Part shown: in pieces, positions 8,233-15,768 of the stretch
Layout: each line of letters starts with the position of its first letter
How positions within the stretch are numbered: position 1 is the stretch's first letter
Assembly: GCF_001426245.1 (NCBI RefSeq)
Contig: NZ_LMCM01000010.1
Span: 1 to 64,000, forward strand
DNA length: 64,000 nt
Origin: Phycicoccus sp. Root101
GTDB lineage: Bacteria; Actinomycetota; Actinomycetes; Actinomycetales; Dermatophilaceae
Direction of reading: 5' to 3'
The notes under the pieces: model-generated
Told to the model about the DNA's origin: nothing
Databases searched by the model: none
Seen by the model: only the letters and a program-made list of their open reading frames with translations
Program-made: the position numbers and the translations under genes

Positions 8233-8853
8233 ATGATCGAGCACGTCCCCGCAGTCCTGAGCCACACCCTCGCCGCCGTGCCGACCGGGGTGGGGAGCGA
8301 CCTGTTCGACCTCCAGATGCCGGTGCTGGAGAAGGTGATCCGCACCGTCGTCATCTACCTCGGCATCGCGCTGATCATCCGTGTCGCCGGCAAGCGCCTG
8401 ATGGCGCAGATGAACTCGCTCGACCTCGTCGTCGTCCTGCTCCTGAGCAACGTCGTGCAGAACGCCATCATCGGTGAGGACAACTCGCTGGTCGGAGGGC
8501 TGATCGGAGCCGTGGTGCTCGTCGCGTTCAACGCCGTCCTCGACCACTGGTCGATGCGCAGCCCCCGGCTCGCCTGGCTGTTGAGCGGCAAGGCGACGCA
8601 GGTGGTCACGGACGGAGTGGTCGACCACCACCAGCTGCGCCGCCTGGGCATGACCGAGGCGGAGCTCACCAACTCGATCCAGCAGCAGGGCGCCACCACC
8701 CTGTCCGAGGTGCGCCACGCAGCGCTCGAGCCCGGAGGTTCGGTGACCGTCGAGCTGCGTCCGGACGCCCACACCGCGACCATCGCCGACCTGCGCCGGG
8801 CCGTCGACGCCCTCACCGCCCAGCTCCAGCAGGGCCGGCCGGAACGCCCGTGA
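8233..8853 (+). CDS. DUF421/YetF-like membrane protein
   Basis: Membrane protein of 206 residues with three predicted N-terminal helices (around residues 36-50, 62-80 and 87-103) and a cytoplasmic C-terminal domain of the YetF/DUF421 type. The typical phrases GKRLMAQMNSLDLVVVLLLSN and LTNSIQQQGATTLSEVRHAALEPGGSV are present. Bacillus YetF relatives have been linked to membrane or spore physiology, but the function is not settled. ATG 8233 follows a GAGGAG ribosome site. A short GC hairpin with three T residues follows the stop. Confidence 0.88.
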   Translation: MIEHVPAVLSHTLAAVPTGVGSDLFDLQMPVLEKVIRTVVIYLGIALIIRVAGKRLMAQMNSLDLVVVLLLSNVVQNAIIGEDNSLVGGLIGAVVLVAFNAVLDHWSMRSPRLAWLLSGKATQVVTDGVVDHHQLRRLGMTEAELTNSIQQQGATTLSEVRHAALEPGGSVTVELRPDAHTATIADLRRAVDALTAQLQQGRPERP

Positions 8854-8856
8854 TGG

Positions 8857-8874
8857 CGCGCCTTCTGCGCGTTT
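8857..8874 (+). terminator. weak hairpin after DUF421 gene
   Basis: CGCGC and GCGCG form a 5-bp stem over a 5-nt loop, followed by TTT, immediately after the stop codon at 8851-8853. The stem is short, so this is a weak candidate. Confidence 0.35.
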
Positions 8875-8997
8875 GACCCCATACCGGTCGTATGCCGTGG
8901 CTGGACCCCGGATGCGTCCGTTCATGTATCAGGGGGGCACGGCCTCCGCTCCTCTCCCCGTCCGGTCACCCGACCGGGCACGGGGGAAGGAACAGGC

Positions 8998-9609
8998 ATG
9001 ACTGACATCAGGTTCGACGGGGACTGGATCCTCCTGGAGGGGGCCGTCACGAAGTCCGCGACAAGCGACTTCATGCTCGACACGGCGGGGCGTCGCTCGA
9101 CGAACACGCCCTACCGGCGGGCGCTCGTCCACGACTTCACCGACGGGTTGACCGTCAACTGGGACCGGGACTACCCGGGGGGCGTCACCATCAACGACAC
9201 CAAGACCCTCAAGGGGGCGACCAACGGCGACTGGATCGTCGTGCAGTCGCGGGTCACCCAGCACCTCGGCACCGACATCATGCTCGACGGTGGCGCCGAG
9301 CGACGCAGGACCACGACGATCTTCCGGCCGCGGGGCACCAAGTCCAGCCCGTACCGCCGCGCCCTGGTGCACGCCTGGGAGGACCAGCTCGTCGTCAACT
9401 TCAACCGCGACTACGTCGGCGGCGTCCTCATCGACGGCTCGGTCACGGTGCCGGGCTCGCTCTCGGTCGCCGGGCAGGACGTCGCCACCGTGCTGGCCTC
9501 GCTGCAGGCGCAGGTCACCGCGCTGACCGGTCAGGTCACGACGCTCACCACCCAGGTCACCGACCTGACGGCCCGCGTCACCGCGCTCGAGACGCCGGTC
9601 GGGCCATGA
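8998..9609 (+). CDS. duplicated-domain protein with C-terminal coiled coil
   Basis: Unrecognised protein of 203 residues. Two copies of one domain are plain: residues 8-65 and 78-145 share GDWI, a D-x-MLD element, PYRRALVH and a (V)NxxRDYxGGVxI ending. After a short linker comes a heptad coiled coil (about residues 164-198, rich in V/L at a and d with Thr/Gln between), of the sort that trimerises tail fibres and needles. There is no signal peptide or membrane segment. GGGGAAGGAA gives a strong ribosome site before ATG 8998. It is the first of three tightly packed genes (4-bp overlap with the metalloprotease). A structural or carrier role for the cassette is inference. Confidence 0.7.
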   Translation: MTDIRFDGDWILLEGAVTKSATSDFMLDTAGRRSTNTPYRRALVHDFTDGLTVNWDRDYPGGVTINDTKTLKGATNGDWIVVQSRVTQHLGTDIMLDGGAERRRTTTIFRPRGTKSSPYRRALVHAWEDQLVVNFNRDYVGGVLIDGSVTVPGSLSVAGQDVATVLASLQAQVTALTGQVTTLTTQVTDLTARVTALETPVGP

Positions 9610-10367
9610 CCGTCCTCTCGGTCCGGGAGGCCATGAACGCCATGGGGCTGGGAGGCGTGGGGAACCTCTCGGTGATGCGCGAGGTGATGGGGTTCTGGCA
9701 GGGCAAGGCGCCCAACGACCCGACGACGAGCACCCCGGTGGTCGTCAGCCTCGGGCAGGCCTTCACCGGCCTGAGCGGCCCCCACATCAACGTCAACATC
9801 ATCAAGGTCGGGTACGACGTGCTGTCCGCCGGCGCTCTCGACACCGAGGAGGCCGCGGTCGACTACGGCATCCACCGGACCCGCCAGATCTACGGCGGGA
9901 TCGGTCTCGGTGTCGGCCGGGTCGGCTACTACTGGATCACCGCGGCTGCCTCCAACGGGCGCGACGACCTCGGCAGCGACTCGGAGTCCGACACCCTGTC
10001 CGACGAGTGGAGCGTGCCGAACGACGGCCTCGACGTCTTCTGCGTCCGGACCATCACCTACGACAACGTCCTGGGCGTCTCACCGAAGCCCGGCGACTGC
10101 AGCAAGGGCGGCAAGAGCGACGGCATGATCGGCGGCGAGACCGGTCGGGGCGACCCCGACGGCTGGTCGCGCACGCTGGCGCACGAGATGGGCCACTACC
10201 TCGACCTGCCGCACAACCACGGCGACACCTGCCCGACGGCGACCACCGCCCGGGAGAACCTGATGGCCCAGACCCGGTGCTGCGTCACGACGCGCTCCTC
10301 GGTGCTCCTCACGAGCAGCCAGGGATCGACGATGCGTGGCCGGTGCCAGGTCAGGGCCGGGAGCTAG
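9606..10367 (+). CDS. zincin metalloprotease (M43-like HExxH)
   Basis: Predicted zinc metalloprotease of 253 residues. The zinc site is H193-E-M-G-H197 with further histidines at 203 and 205, and LMAQT around residue 219 serves as the Met-turn; together these suit the metzincin/pappalysin-like group. Several cysteines (146, 165, 209, 225, 226, 247) suggest disulfides, which would need an oxidising place, yet no signal peptide is seen. About 190 residues precede the zinc site. The gene overlaps the preceding one by ATGA and is followed after 8 bp by the HEAT-repeat gene, so the three are surely one operon. The target is unknown. Confidence 0.78.
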   Translation: MTVLSVREAMNAMGLGGVGNLSVMREVMGFWQGKAPNDPTTSTPVVVSLGQAFTGLSGPHINVNIIKVGYDVLSAGALDTEEAAVDYGIHRTRQIYGGIGLGVGRVGYYWITAAASNGRDDLGSDSESDTLSDEWSVPNDGLDVFCVRTITYDNVLGVSPKPGDCSKGGKSDGMIGGETGRGDPDGWSRTLAHEMGHYLDLPHNHGDTCPTATTARENLMAQTRCCVTTRSSVLLTSSQGSTMRGRCQVRAGS

Positions 10368-10375
10368 GAGCGACC

Positions 10376-11386
10376 ATGCCCACCTACACACCCGTCGACC
10401 AGCGGCCGGACGCCGAGCTCGGCCGGTTGGCCCGGGCCATCCGGCCCGATGTCGCCAGGCAGAGCCTCGCGGTCCTCGCCCTGCGCGAGTCCGCGTCCCT
10501 GCCGGGCCTGTCCCAGGAGCTCGTGCTCGGTCACGGCGACGACCGCGTCAGGGCGCTGTCGGCCGTCATCCTCGGCCGGATCCCCGGTGCCGCGTCCCAG
10601 GAGGCGCTCCTCACCGCGCTGGGGGACCCCGAGCCGACCGTCCAGCGACGCGTCGCCCAGGCCCTCGGCCGGGTCGGCGACAGCCAGGCGCTCGAGACCC
10701 TCGCGCGCCTCCAGCCACCGGAGGACACCCCCGTCGGGAGGGACGTCCGTATGGCGCGCGTGCTGCTCAGCCACCGGCTGGGCGTCGCGGACAGCCTCGT
10801 CCAACCCGTCGAGATGAGCACCTTCACCCGCACGCGGGGGGTCCCGATCGCGTGGAAGACCCGGTCCCGGCTGGGCAAGGCGGCCGTGGTCGCCTCGGCC
10901 GAGCGGGAGCTGCCGGGGATCGCGTTGACCACCCGCAGCGTCCAGACCTTCACGTGCGGGGACACCCCGGGCGCGCTGGCCGTGGACGCGGGCCTGCGGG
11001 GGCAGGCGCAGGAGGGCCGCGACCTGTTCGCCAGTCCTCGCCTGGTCGGGGCCCTGCTGCGGGAGCGGGCCTGCTCCGAGCGCTACACGCTCGACGGGTA
11101 CGTCCTCACCGACGACCGGGACGGCACGGGTGGTGCCGACGTCCACGTCTGGGTGGTGCGCCCGGACGGGACGGTCGTCCACGAGGGCCGGGCCACGGTC
11201 GAGGGCACCTCGGTGCGGTTCTCGGTGGACCGGTCGCAGGCGCCGTACGGGAGCCCGGTGCGCGTGAGCGGCACCTACGACACGGCGACCGGGGCGCTCT
11301 CGGTCGACGAGGCGATCGTCGGGCTGCCGAACGTGCGAGCGGCCCAGGCCGCCGCACCGTCACCCCAGGTGCCGGCCGGCGGCTGA
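10376..11386 (+). CDS. HEAT-repeat protein with C-terminal beta domain
   Basis: Protein of 336 residues. The first 130 residues are PBS-lyase/HEAT-like helical repeats (ALSAVILGRIPGAASQEALLTALGD, VQRRVAQALGRVGDSQALETLARL). The rest is unrecognised; the last 90 residues (VHVWVVRPDGTVVHEGRATVEG, VRVSGTYDTATGALSVDEA) look beta-rich, like an adhesin or Ig-type fold. There is no signal peptide. It is the third gene of the cassette and probably a scaffold for the metalloprotease or its substrate. A perfect 15-bp hairpin lies directly after the stop. Confidence 0.72.
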   Translation: MPTYTPVDQRPDAELGRLARAIRPDVARQSLAVLALRESASLPGLSQELVLGHGDDRVRALSAVILGRIPGAASQEALLTALGDPEPTVQRRVAQALGRVGDSQALETLARLQPPEDTPVGRDVRMARVLLSHRLGVADSLVQPVEMSTFTRTRGVPIAWKTRSRLGKAAVVASAERELPGIALTTRSVQTFTCGDTPGALAVDAGLRGQAQEGRDLFASPRLVGALLRERACSERYTLDGYVLTDDRDGTGGADVHVWVVRPDGTVVHEGRATVEGTSVRFSVDRSQAPYGSPVRVSGTYDTATGALSVDEAIVGLPNVRAAQAAAPSPQVPAGG

Positions 11387-11391
11387 GTGAG

Positions 11392-11425
11392 GGGGCAGCC
11401 GACCGGCTACCCGGTCGGCTGCCCC
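11392..11425. terminator. perfect 15-bp hairpin between convergent genes
   Basis: Bases 11392-11406 are exactly complementary to 11411-11425 across a 4-base loop. It lies 6 bp after the HEAT gene and contains the stop codon of the methyltransferase gene in its loop (minus-strand TAG at 11407-11409), so one arm codes for the enzyme's last residues. No T-tract is present. It probably terminates both genes. Confidence 0.75.
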
Positions 11426-12030
11426 GTCTGCTGCGCTGTCGGCTGCCCGGCCTCGAGGTCGAGGAGGAAGCGCTTGGCGGCCAGCCCACCGGCATACCCG
11501 GTCAGGGAGCCGGACGACGCGACCACCCGGTGGCACGGGAGGACGACGCACAAGGGGTTGGCGCCGAGGGCGGCCCCGACGGCGCGGGCGGCCTTGGGGC
11601 GATCCACGCGCGCGGCCAGCTCGCCGTACGTCGCCTTCGTGCCGTACCCGACCGAGGAGGCGAGGGTGGGCAGGACGATCCGCTGGAAGTCCGACGCCAG
11701 TGCCAGGTCGGTGTGCAGCGTGAACCCGCGCGTGCGCCCGGCCAGGAAGTCGTCGAGCTGGCGACGCGCCTCGTCGAGCTCGCGGGGGTGGCGCAGCACC
11801 CGCGGGGAGACCTTCGACGCGAGCCGGGCCAGGACGACGTCCTCGTCCTCGGTGGAGGGGACGAACGTCGAGGCGACCAGAGCGCCAGAAGCGTTGCGGG
11901 CCAACAGCATCCGGCCGACAGCGGTGTCCTCGACGACGTACGACACGTCGCTGGGCTCGAGCGTCGGGGGTCGCAGGTCCGGTGTCCACCCGGTCAGGGC
12001 GGCGGCGGGATCGGTGGACAGGGTGTTCAT
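11407..12030 (-). CDS. ogt: methylated-DNA--[protein]-cysteine S-methyltransferase
   Basis: O6-alkylguanine-DNA alkyltransferase of 207 residues, a suicide repair protein that takes the alkyl group onto the active-site cysteine. That residue is C166 in VVLPCHRVVASSG, followed by the GYAGGLAAKRFLL element. The DNA-binding helix-turn-helix precedes it (ATYGELAARVDRPKAARAVGAALGANP). The N-terminal 110 residues form the usual ribonuclease-like domain. Its ATG overlaps the stop of the sigma factor gene (ATGA), so translation is coupled. The C-terminal tail repeats GQPT and is coded by one arm of the terminator hairpin. Confidence 0.93.
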   Translation of the reverse strand: MNTLSTDPAAALTGWTPDLRPPTLEPSDVSYVVEDTAVGRMLLARNASGALVASTFVPSTEDEDVVLARLASKVSPRVLRHPRELDEARRQLDDFLAGRTRGFTLHTDLALASDFQRIVLPTLASSVGYGTKATYGELAARVDRPKAARAVGAALGANPLCVVLPCHRVVASSGSLTGYAGGLAAKRFLLDLEAGQPTAQQTGQPTG

Positions 12031-12515
12031 GGCAGGTCCTTTCGCAGTGTCGCGAGGGCGTCGCTGACGAGGCGGCGGCTCATCGCGGGCGAACAGCCCA
12101 GCGCGGCCGCGATGGTGGGGTGGTCGAGGTCGGCGACGTACTTGAGCACCACGGCCTCCCGCTGCCGCGGTGGCAGGGCGTCGACCGCGGACCACAGCGG
12201 TCCGTCGGGCAGGTGGGCGTCGGCGGCCGGTGCTGCGGGTGTGCGGGTGACCAGCGACGCGGGGTCGTCGTGGGGGACGGCCCGGCGGCCGCGACCGCGG
12301 TGGGCGTCCATGGCGCAGCGGTGGGTGATGGTGAGCAGCCACCCGCGCAGGTTGGTCGCCGAGCGCAGCGACGGGTAGGCCGCCAACGCCTGGGTCCACG
12401 CCTGCTGGGCCACGTCGTCGCCGTCCACCGGCCCGGCCAGGGCGTGGGCGAGGCGGGCGACGTCACGCCAGTGCGCGTCGACGAGGTGCTGGAAGGCGGG
12501 GAGGTTCACAGCCAT
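12027..12515 (-). CDS. ECF-type RNA polymerase sigma factor
   Basis: Sigma-70 family factor of 162 residues with only regions 2 and 4, as in extracytoplasmic-function factors. Region 2 spans about residues 9-75 (DVARLAHALAG, DDVAQQAWTQALAAYPSL, NLRGWLLTITHR) and region 4 the last 55 (LPPRQREAVVLKYVADLDHPTIAAALGCS). ATG 12515 is preferred over an upstream GTG at 12527, since GAGGAGGGG is well spaced only for the ATG. It directly overlaps ogt, so alkylation or other DNA damage may be the signal. No anti-sigma gene is adjacent. Confidence 0.87.
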   Translation of the reverse strand: MAVNLPAFQHLVDAHWRDVARLAHALAGPVDGDDVAQQAWTQALAAYPSLRSATNLRGWLLTITHRCAMDAHRGRGRRAVPHDDPASLVTRTPAAPAADAHLPDGPLWSAVDALPPRQREAVVLKYVADLDHPTIAAALGCSPAMSRRLVSDALATLRKDLP

Positions 12516-12640
12516 GGAACGCGCCACCCCTCCTCGGTGTGAGCCCTGCCTTGAGCCTGCCGGTGCGCCCGACGTGCGAGCCGCTGACGGGTCTCGTGGG
12601 TCACCGGCGCGACCGTGTCCGGGTATGGAACCATGGTGAC

Positions 12641-13477
12641 GTGCTCGACGACGCCGTCTCCGCGCGGCCCGCTGCTGTCCCCCGGCGTACCCCGCTGGTG
12701 ATCGCCCACCGAGGTTCGAGCCTCGCCGAACCCGAGCACACGCTCTCCGCCTACCGGCGCGCGATCGTCGAGGGGGCCGACGCGCTGGAGTGCGACGTGC
12801 GGCTCACGGCCGACTCCCACCTGGTCTGCGTCCACGACCGCCGGGTCAACCGCACCTCCAACGGTCGGGGCAGCGTCTCGACGCTGGAGCTGGCAGAGCT
12901 CGAGGGGCTCGACTGGGGTTCGTGGAAGGAGGAGCACCGCGGCGACCTCGAGATGCCCGACCGCGACCGCAACATGCTCCTCACGCTGCGCGCCCTGCTG
13001 ACCATGGTCACTGCCAGCGACCACCCCATGGGGATGGTCATCGAGACCAAGCACCCGACGCGGTACGCCGGGCTGGTCGAACGGCAGCTCGCCAAGGTGC
13101 TCAAGGAGTTCGGGCTCGACGGGCCGAGGAAGCCGGGCGAGCACTGGGTGCGCGTGATGTCGTTCTCCCAGCTCGCGGTCCAGCGGATGCGCCAGCTGTG
13201 TCCGGACGTGCCGGCGGTGCTGCTCGTCGAGGACTCCGTGCCCCTGCGCTTCCGCGACGGGTCGTTGCCCCGAGGGGTCCACGCGGTCGGCCTCGACATC
13301 CAGATCGTCCGCAAGTGGCCGCAGACCGTCGCCCGCCAGCACCGCCACGGGCACGAGGTCTACGTCTGGACCGTCGACGAACCGGCCGACGTGCAGCTCT
13401 GCCTCGACCTCGGCGTCGACGCCATCATCAGCAACCACCCCGCCGCGGTACTCGACGCTGTGCGTGCAACTCGATAG
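12641..13477 (+). CDS. glycerophosphodiester phosphodiesterase
   Basis: GDPD-family enzyme of 278 residues that would hydrolyse glycerophosphodiesters to glycerol-3-phosphate and an alcohol. The catalytic elements are H23-R24-G, E50 and D52 in ALECDVRLTAD, and H65 in VCVHD; later VIETKHPTR, VMSFSQLAVQRM and VYVWTVDEPADV fit the barrel. No signal peptide, so cytoplasmic. The frame opens earlier at 12539; GTG 12641 is favoured by an AACCAT hexamer 6 nt before it and by where the domain begins. It is divergent from the sigma-ogt pair. Confidence 0.9.
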   Translation: MLDDAVSARPAAVPRRTPLVIAHRGSSLAEPEHTLSAYRRAIVEGADALECDVRLTADSHLVCVHDRRVNRTSNGRGSVSTLELAELEGLDWGSWKEEHRGDLEMPDRDRNMLLTLRALLTMVTASDHPMGMVIETKHPTRYAGLVERQLAKVLKEFGLDGPRKPGEHWVRVMSFSQLAVQRMRQLCPDVPAVLLVEDSVPLRFRDGSLPRGVHAVGLDIQIVRKWPQTVARQHRHGHEVYVWTVDEPADVQLCLDLGVDAIISNHPAAVLDAVRATR

Positions 13478-13521
13478 TCTCCGTCCCTAATCGCCCGCAA
13501 ACGATGGGATCTGGGCACGGC

Positions 13522-14001
13522 ATGAGCGCAGGACCCCACCCCGACCGCCCCGTGCGGTCCGTCCCGGCTGCTGCCCGCAAGAGCAGCGGCACGGACTCCT
13601 CGCGAACCGTCCGCGTCCCGTGGCGTGCGACGAGCGTCGCCCAGGTGCGCCGGACCCTCGTGGAGGACCTCGAGTCCCGCGATGTCGAGTCCGACGTCGT
13701 CGACGAGGCCGAGATCGTCATCTCCGAGCTCGTGTCCAACGCCGTGCGTCACGCCCGACCCCTCTCCGACGGCAACCTCCGGGTGCACTGGAAGGTCAAG
13801 TCCGGGGTCGTCGAGGTCGAGGTCACCGACGGCGGTGGCGACAGCACGCCCCGTCCCGCTCCGCGCACCATCTGGGCCCCCTCGGGCCGCGGCCTGCGGA
13901 TCGTCCGCTCCCTCGCCCACGAGTGGGGTGTCACCGAGGACCGCGCCGGCTGCACCGTGTGGGCATCGGTCGGCGGCCCGTCCCGCCGCCGCAGCCGCTG
14001 A
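13522..14001 (+). CDS. RsbW-like histidine-kinase-type ATPase (anti-sigma/regulator)
   Basis: Protein of 159 residues with a single HATPase_c domain. The N box is EIVISELVSNAVRHARP (around residues 73-89), the G1 box VTDGGGDSTP and the G2-like element SGRGLRIVRSL. Such stand-alone domains in actinobacteria are anti-sigma kinases or Ser/Thr phosphorelay partners. The first 35 residues are basic, serine-rich and likely disordered, and the C-terminus is an Arg/Ser tail. An alternative in-frame ATG lies at 13504; neither has a strong ribosome site. The cognate sigma factor is not identified; the ECF gene 1 kb away is an unlikely partner for an RsbW-type protein. Confidence 0.82.
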   Translation: MSAGPHPDRPVRSVPAAARKSSGTDSSRTVRVPWRATSVAQVRRTLVEDLESRDVESDVVDEAEIVISELVSNAVRHARPLSDGNLRVHWKVKSGVVEVEVTDGGGDSTPRPAPRTIWAPSGRGLRIVRSLAHEWGVTEDRAGCTVWASVGGPSRRRSR

Positions 14002-14081
14002 CGCCACGTCGTCCGGCCGCTCCACCCCCGACCCCGGCGCCCACACCCCGCCGCCCCGGCCCCGCGGCTCGGAGCGCCCAC

Positions 14082-14087
14082 TAGGGT
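14082..14087 (+). promoter_or_regulatory. leaderless-type -10 box (TAGGGT)
   Basis: TAGGGT ends 7 nt before ATG 14095 of the DUF5926 gene. Confidence 0.5.
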
Positions 14088-14094
14088 TTGCGCC

Positions 14095-14997
14095 ATGGGT
14101 AAGGCATCACGCCGCCGCAAGCACGGCGCAGACCAGGGTTCCACCGACGCGGCACGCACGAAGGTCGCCCCCGCACCGTTCGTCGCCCGCCCCTTCGAGG
14201 GCCTGCCGAACGAGACCGACTGGGTGGCGATGCGCGAGATCCTCCCGGCCGCCACGGCATCGGTGTCGTTCGCGAAGGGCAAGGCCCCCGAGGGTTCCCC
14301 CACCGACGTGACCGTGGCGACCGTGCTGCCGATGGCCTGGCCGGGCCTGCACCGCGCCGACGGCACCGTGTTCTTCGGCACCCAGTCCGGGTCGGTCTCC
14401 GGCGACGCCTCCCGCGACCTGGCCCTGTGCCTGCTCGCCGCGGCCGCCGCCGAGCAGGGCACCCCGATCACCAGCACGCCCGCCGCCACCGAGGAGAGCC
14501 CGCGCCTCCAGGACCTGCTCGACCCCGCGACGCCGTTCGAGGTCACGGTCCACGAGGGCTTCGACTTCTGGGTCGGCGACAGCGAGCTCGACGACGACGC
14601 CAGGTCGTCGCTGGAGCGGGCCAACGAGTCGGTCATCCCCACGGTCAAGATGGACGCCGCCGCCTCGGCCTACTGGTGCCGGATCGGCGAGCGGACCCAC
14701 ATCCGCCTCGTGCTTCCCGAGGACGAGGACACCGCGACCGACGCCCTGGCCCGGCTGCACGCCGCGGGCGAGAGCGGCCTGGGTGACCCGACCCGCCTCC
14801 TCGGCGCCTTCCGTGCCTGCGGCCTGCTGGTGCCGGTCTGGGACCTCGAGCCCGACAAGACCTCGGCCGACTACGAGGGTCCCCTGGGTGACTTCATGAC
14901 GCGCTACGCCAAGGCCGTCGCCTCGACCGACTCCCTCACCGCGGAGGAGCGCCGGGCGAAGTCCGGGCTGCTCAGCCGCCAGGTCACCCTCCGCTGA
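14095..14997 (+). CDS. DUF5926 family protein
   Basis: Actinobacterial protein of 300 residues and unknown function. The start MGKASRRRKHG is highly basic, followed by PFVARPFEGLPNETDWVAMREILPAA, a pattern I know from DUF5926 proteins, which are sometimes mislabelled as SecA-like because of the basic tip. No membrane segment is present. The rest alternates acidic helices with a central FEVTVHEGFDFWVGD strand region. ATG 14095 is supported by TAGGGT 7 nt upstream. The glycosyltransferase gene starts 12 bp after its stop. Confidence 0.85.
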   Translation: MGKASRRRKHGADQGSTDAARTKVAPAPFVARPFEGLPNETDWVAMREILPAATASVSFAKGKAPEGSPTDVTVATVLPMAWPGLHRADGTVFFGTQSGSVSGDASRDLALCLLAAAAAEQGTPITSTPAATEESPRLQDLLDPATPFEVTVHEGFDFWVGDSELDDDARSSLERANESVIPTVKMDAAASAYWCRIGERTHIRLVLPEDEDTATDALARLHAAGESGLGDPTRLLGAFRACGLLVPVWDLEPDKTSADYEGPLGDFMTRYAKAVASTDSLTAEERRAKSGLLSRQVTLR

Positions 14998-15009
14998 CGG
15001 CTCGCTGAG

Positions 15010-15753
15010 ATGACGTCCCCGGGGAACGCGTCCGGCGTCGCGACGCACGTCGCGGCGATCCTGCCCGCCAAGGACGAGGCGGAGCGGATCGGGGCCACGG
15101 TCGCGGCCGTCCGCGCCATACCGGGGGTGGACCTCGTCGTCGTCGTCGACGACGGGAGCAGCGACGCCACGGCGGAGCTGGCCGCGGCAGCCGGTGCCGA
15201 GGTGGCCAGGCACGCGCGCAACCGCGGCAAGGCCGCCGCGATGACCACCGGCGCTGCGTACGTCGCCCGCCACGAGGGCATCGAGGGCGGCGAACACCCG
15301 CGGCCGCTGCTGTTCGTCGACGGAGACCTCGAGGGCTCGGCCGCGAACCTCGGCGTGCTCGTCCCGCCCGTCCTCGAGGGCCGCGCCGACATGACGATCG
15401 CCACCCTGCCGCCGCAGAGGACCGCGGGGGGCGGCCACGGGTTCGTGGTCCGGCTGGCGCGCAAGGGGATCGAGGACCTCACCGGATTCTCCGCGGTCCA
15501 ACCCCTGTCGGGTATGCGGTGCATCTCCCGGGCCGCCTTCGACGCGGCCACCCCGCTCGCCCGGGGCTGGGGGGTCGAGGTCGGCCTGACCGTCGACGTC
15601 CTGCTCGCAGGGCTCCGGGTCGAGGAGGTCCCCTGCGAGCTGCACCACCGGGTCAGCGGCAGGGACTGGCGCGGCCAGCTGCACCGGGCCCGGCAGTACC
15701 GCGACGTGGCCCTGGCCCTGGCGCGTCGTCGGGCGCGACGCGGCCTGCGCTGA
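15010..15753 (+). CDS. family 2 glycosyltransferase
   Basis: GT-A glycosyltransferase of 247 residues. The N-terminal nucleotide-sugar site reads ILPAKDEAERIGATV and VVVVDDGSSDATAEL (around residues 17-56), and the metal-binding DxD is in LLFVDGDLEG. It lacks C-terminal membrane helices, so it is a cytoplasmic, membrane-peripheral enzyme like dolichyl-phosphate mannose synthase relatives or GpgS-type enzymes. Downstream, 15 bp on, lies a polyprenol-phosphate-sugar-dependent mannosyltransferase, so supply of a lipid-linked sugar donor is a reasonable inference. Confidence 0.85.
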   Translation: MTSPGNASGVATHVAAILPAKDEAERIGATVAAVRAIPGVDLVVVVDDGSSDATAELAAAAGAEVARHARNRGKAAAMTTGAAYVARHEGIEGGEHPRPLLFVDGDLEGSAANLGVLVPPVLEGRADMTIATLPPQRTAGGGHGFVVRLARKGIEDLTGFSAVQPLSGMRCISRAAFDAATPLARGWGVEVGLTVDVLLAGLRVEEVPCELHHRVSGRDWRGQLHRARQYRDVALALARRRARRGLR

Positions 15754-15768
15754 ACCACACTGCACCTC

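Noticed and set aside
8998-9609. Phage tail-fibre gene
   Set aside because: Coiled coil and repeats look fibre-like, but no capsid, tail or integrase gene is present and its operon partners are a protease and a HEAT protein.
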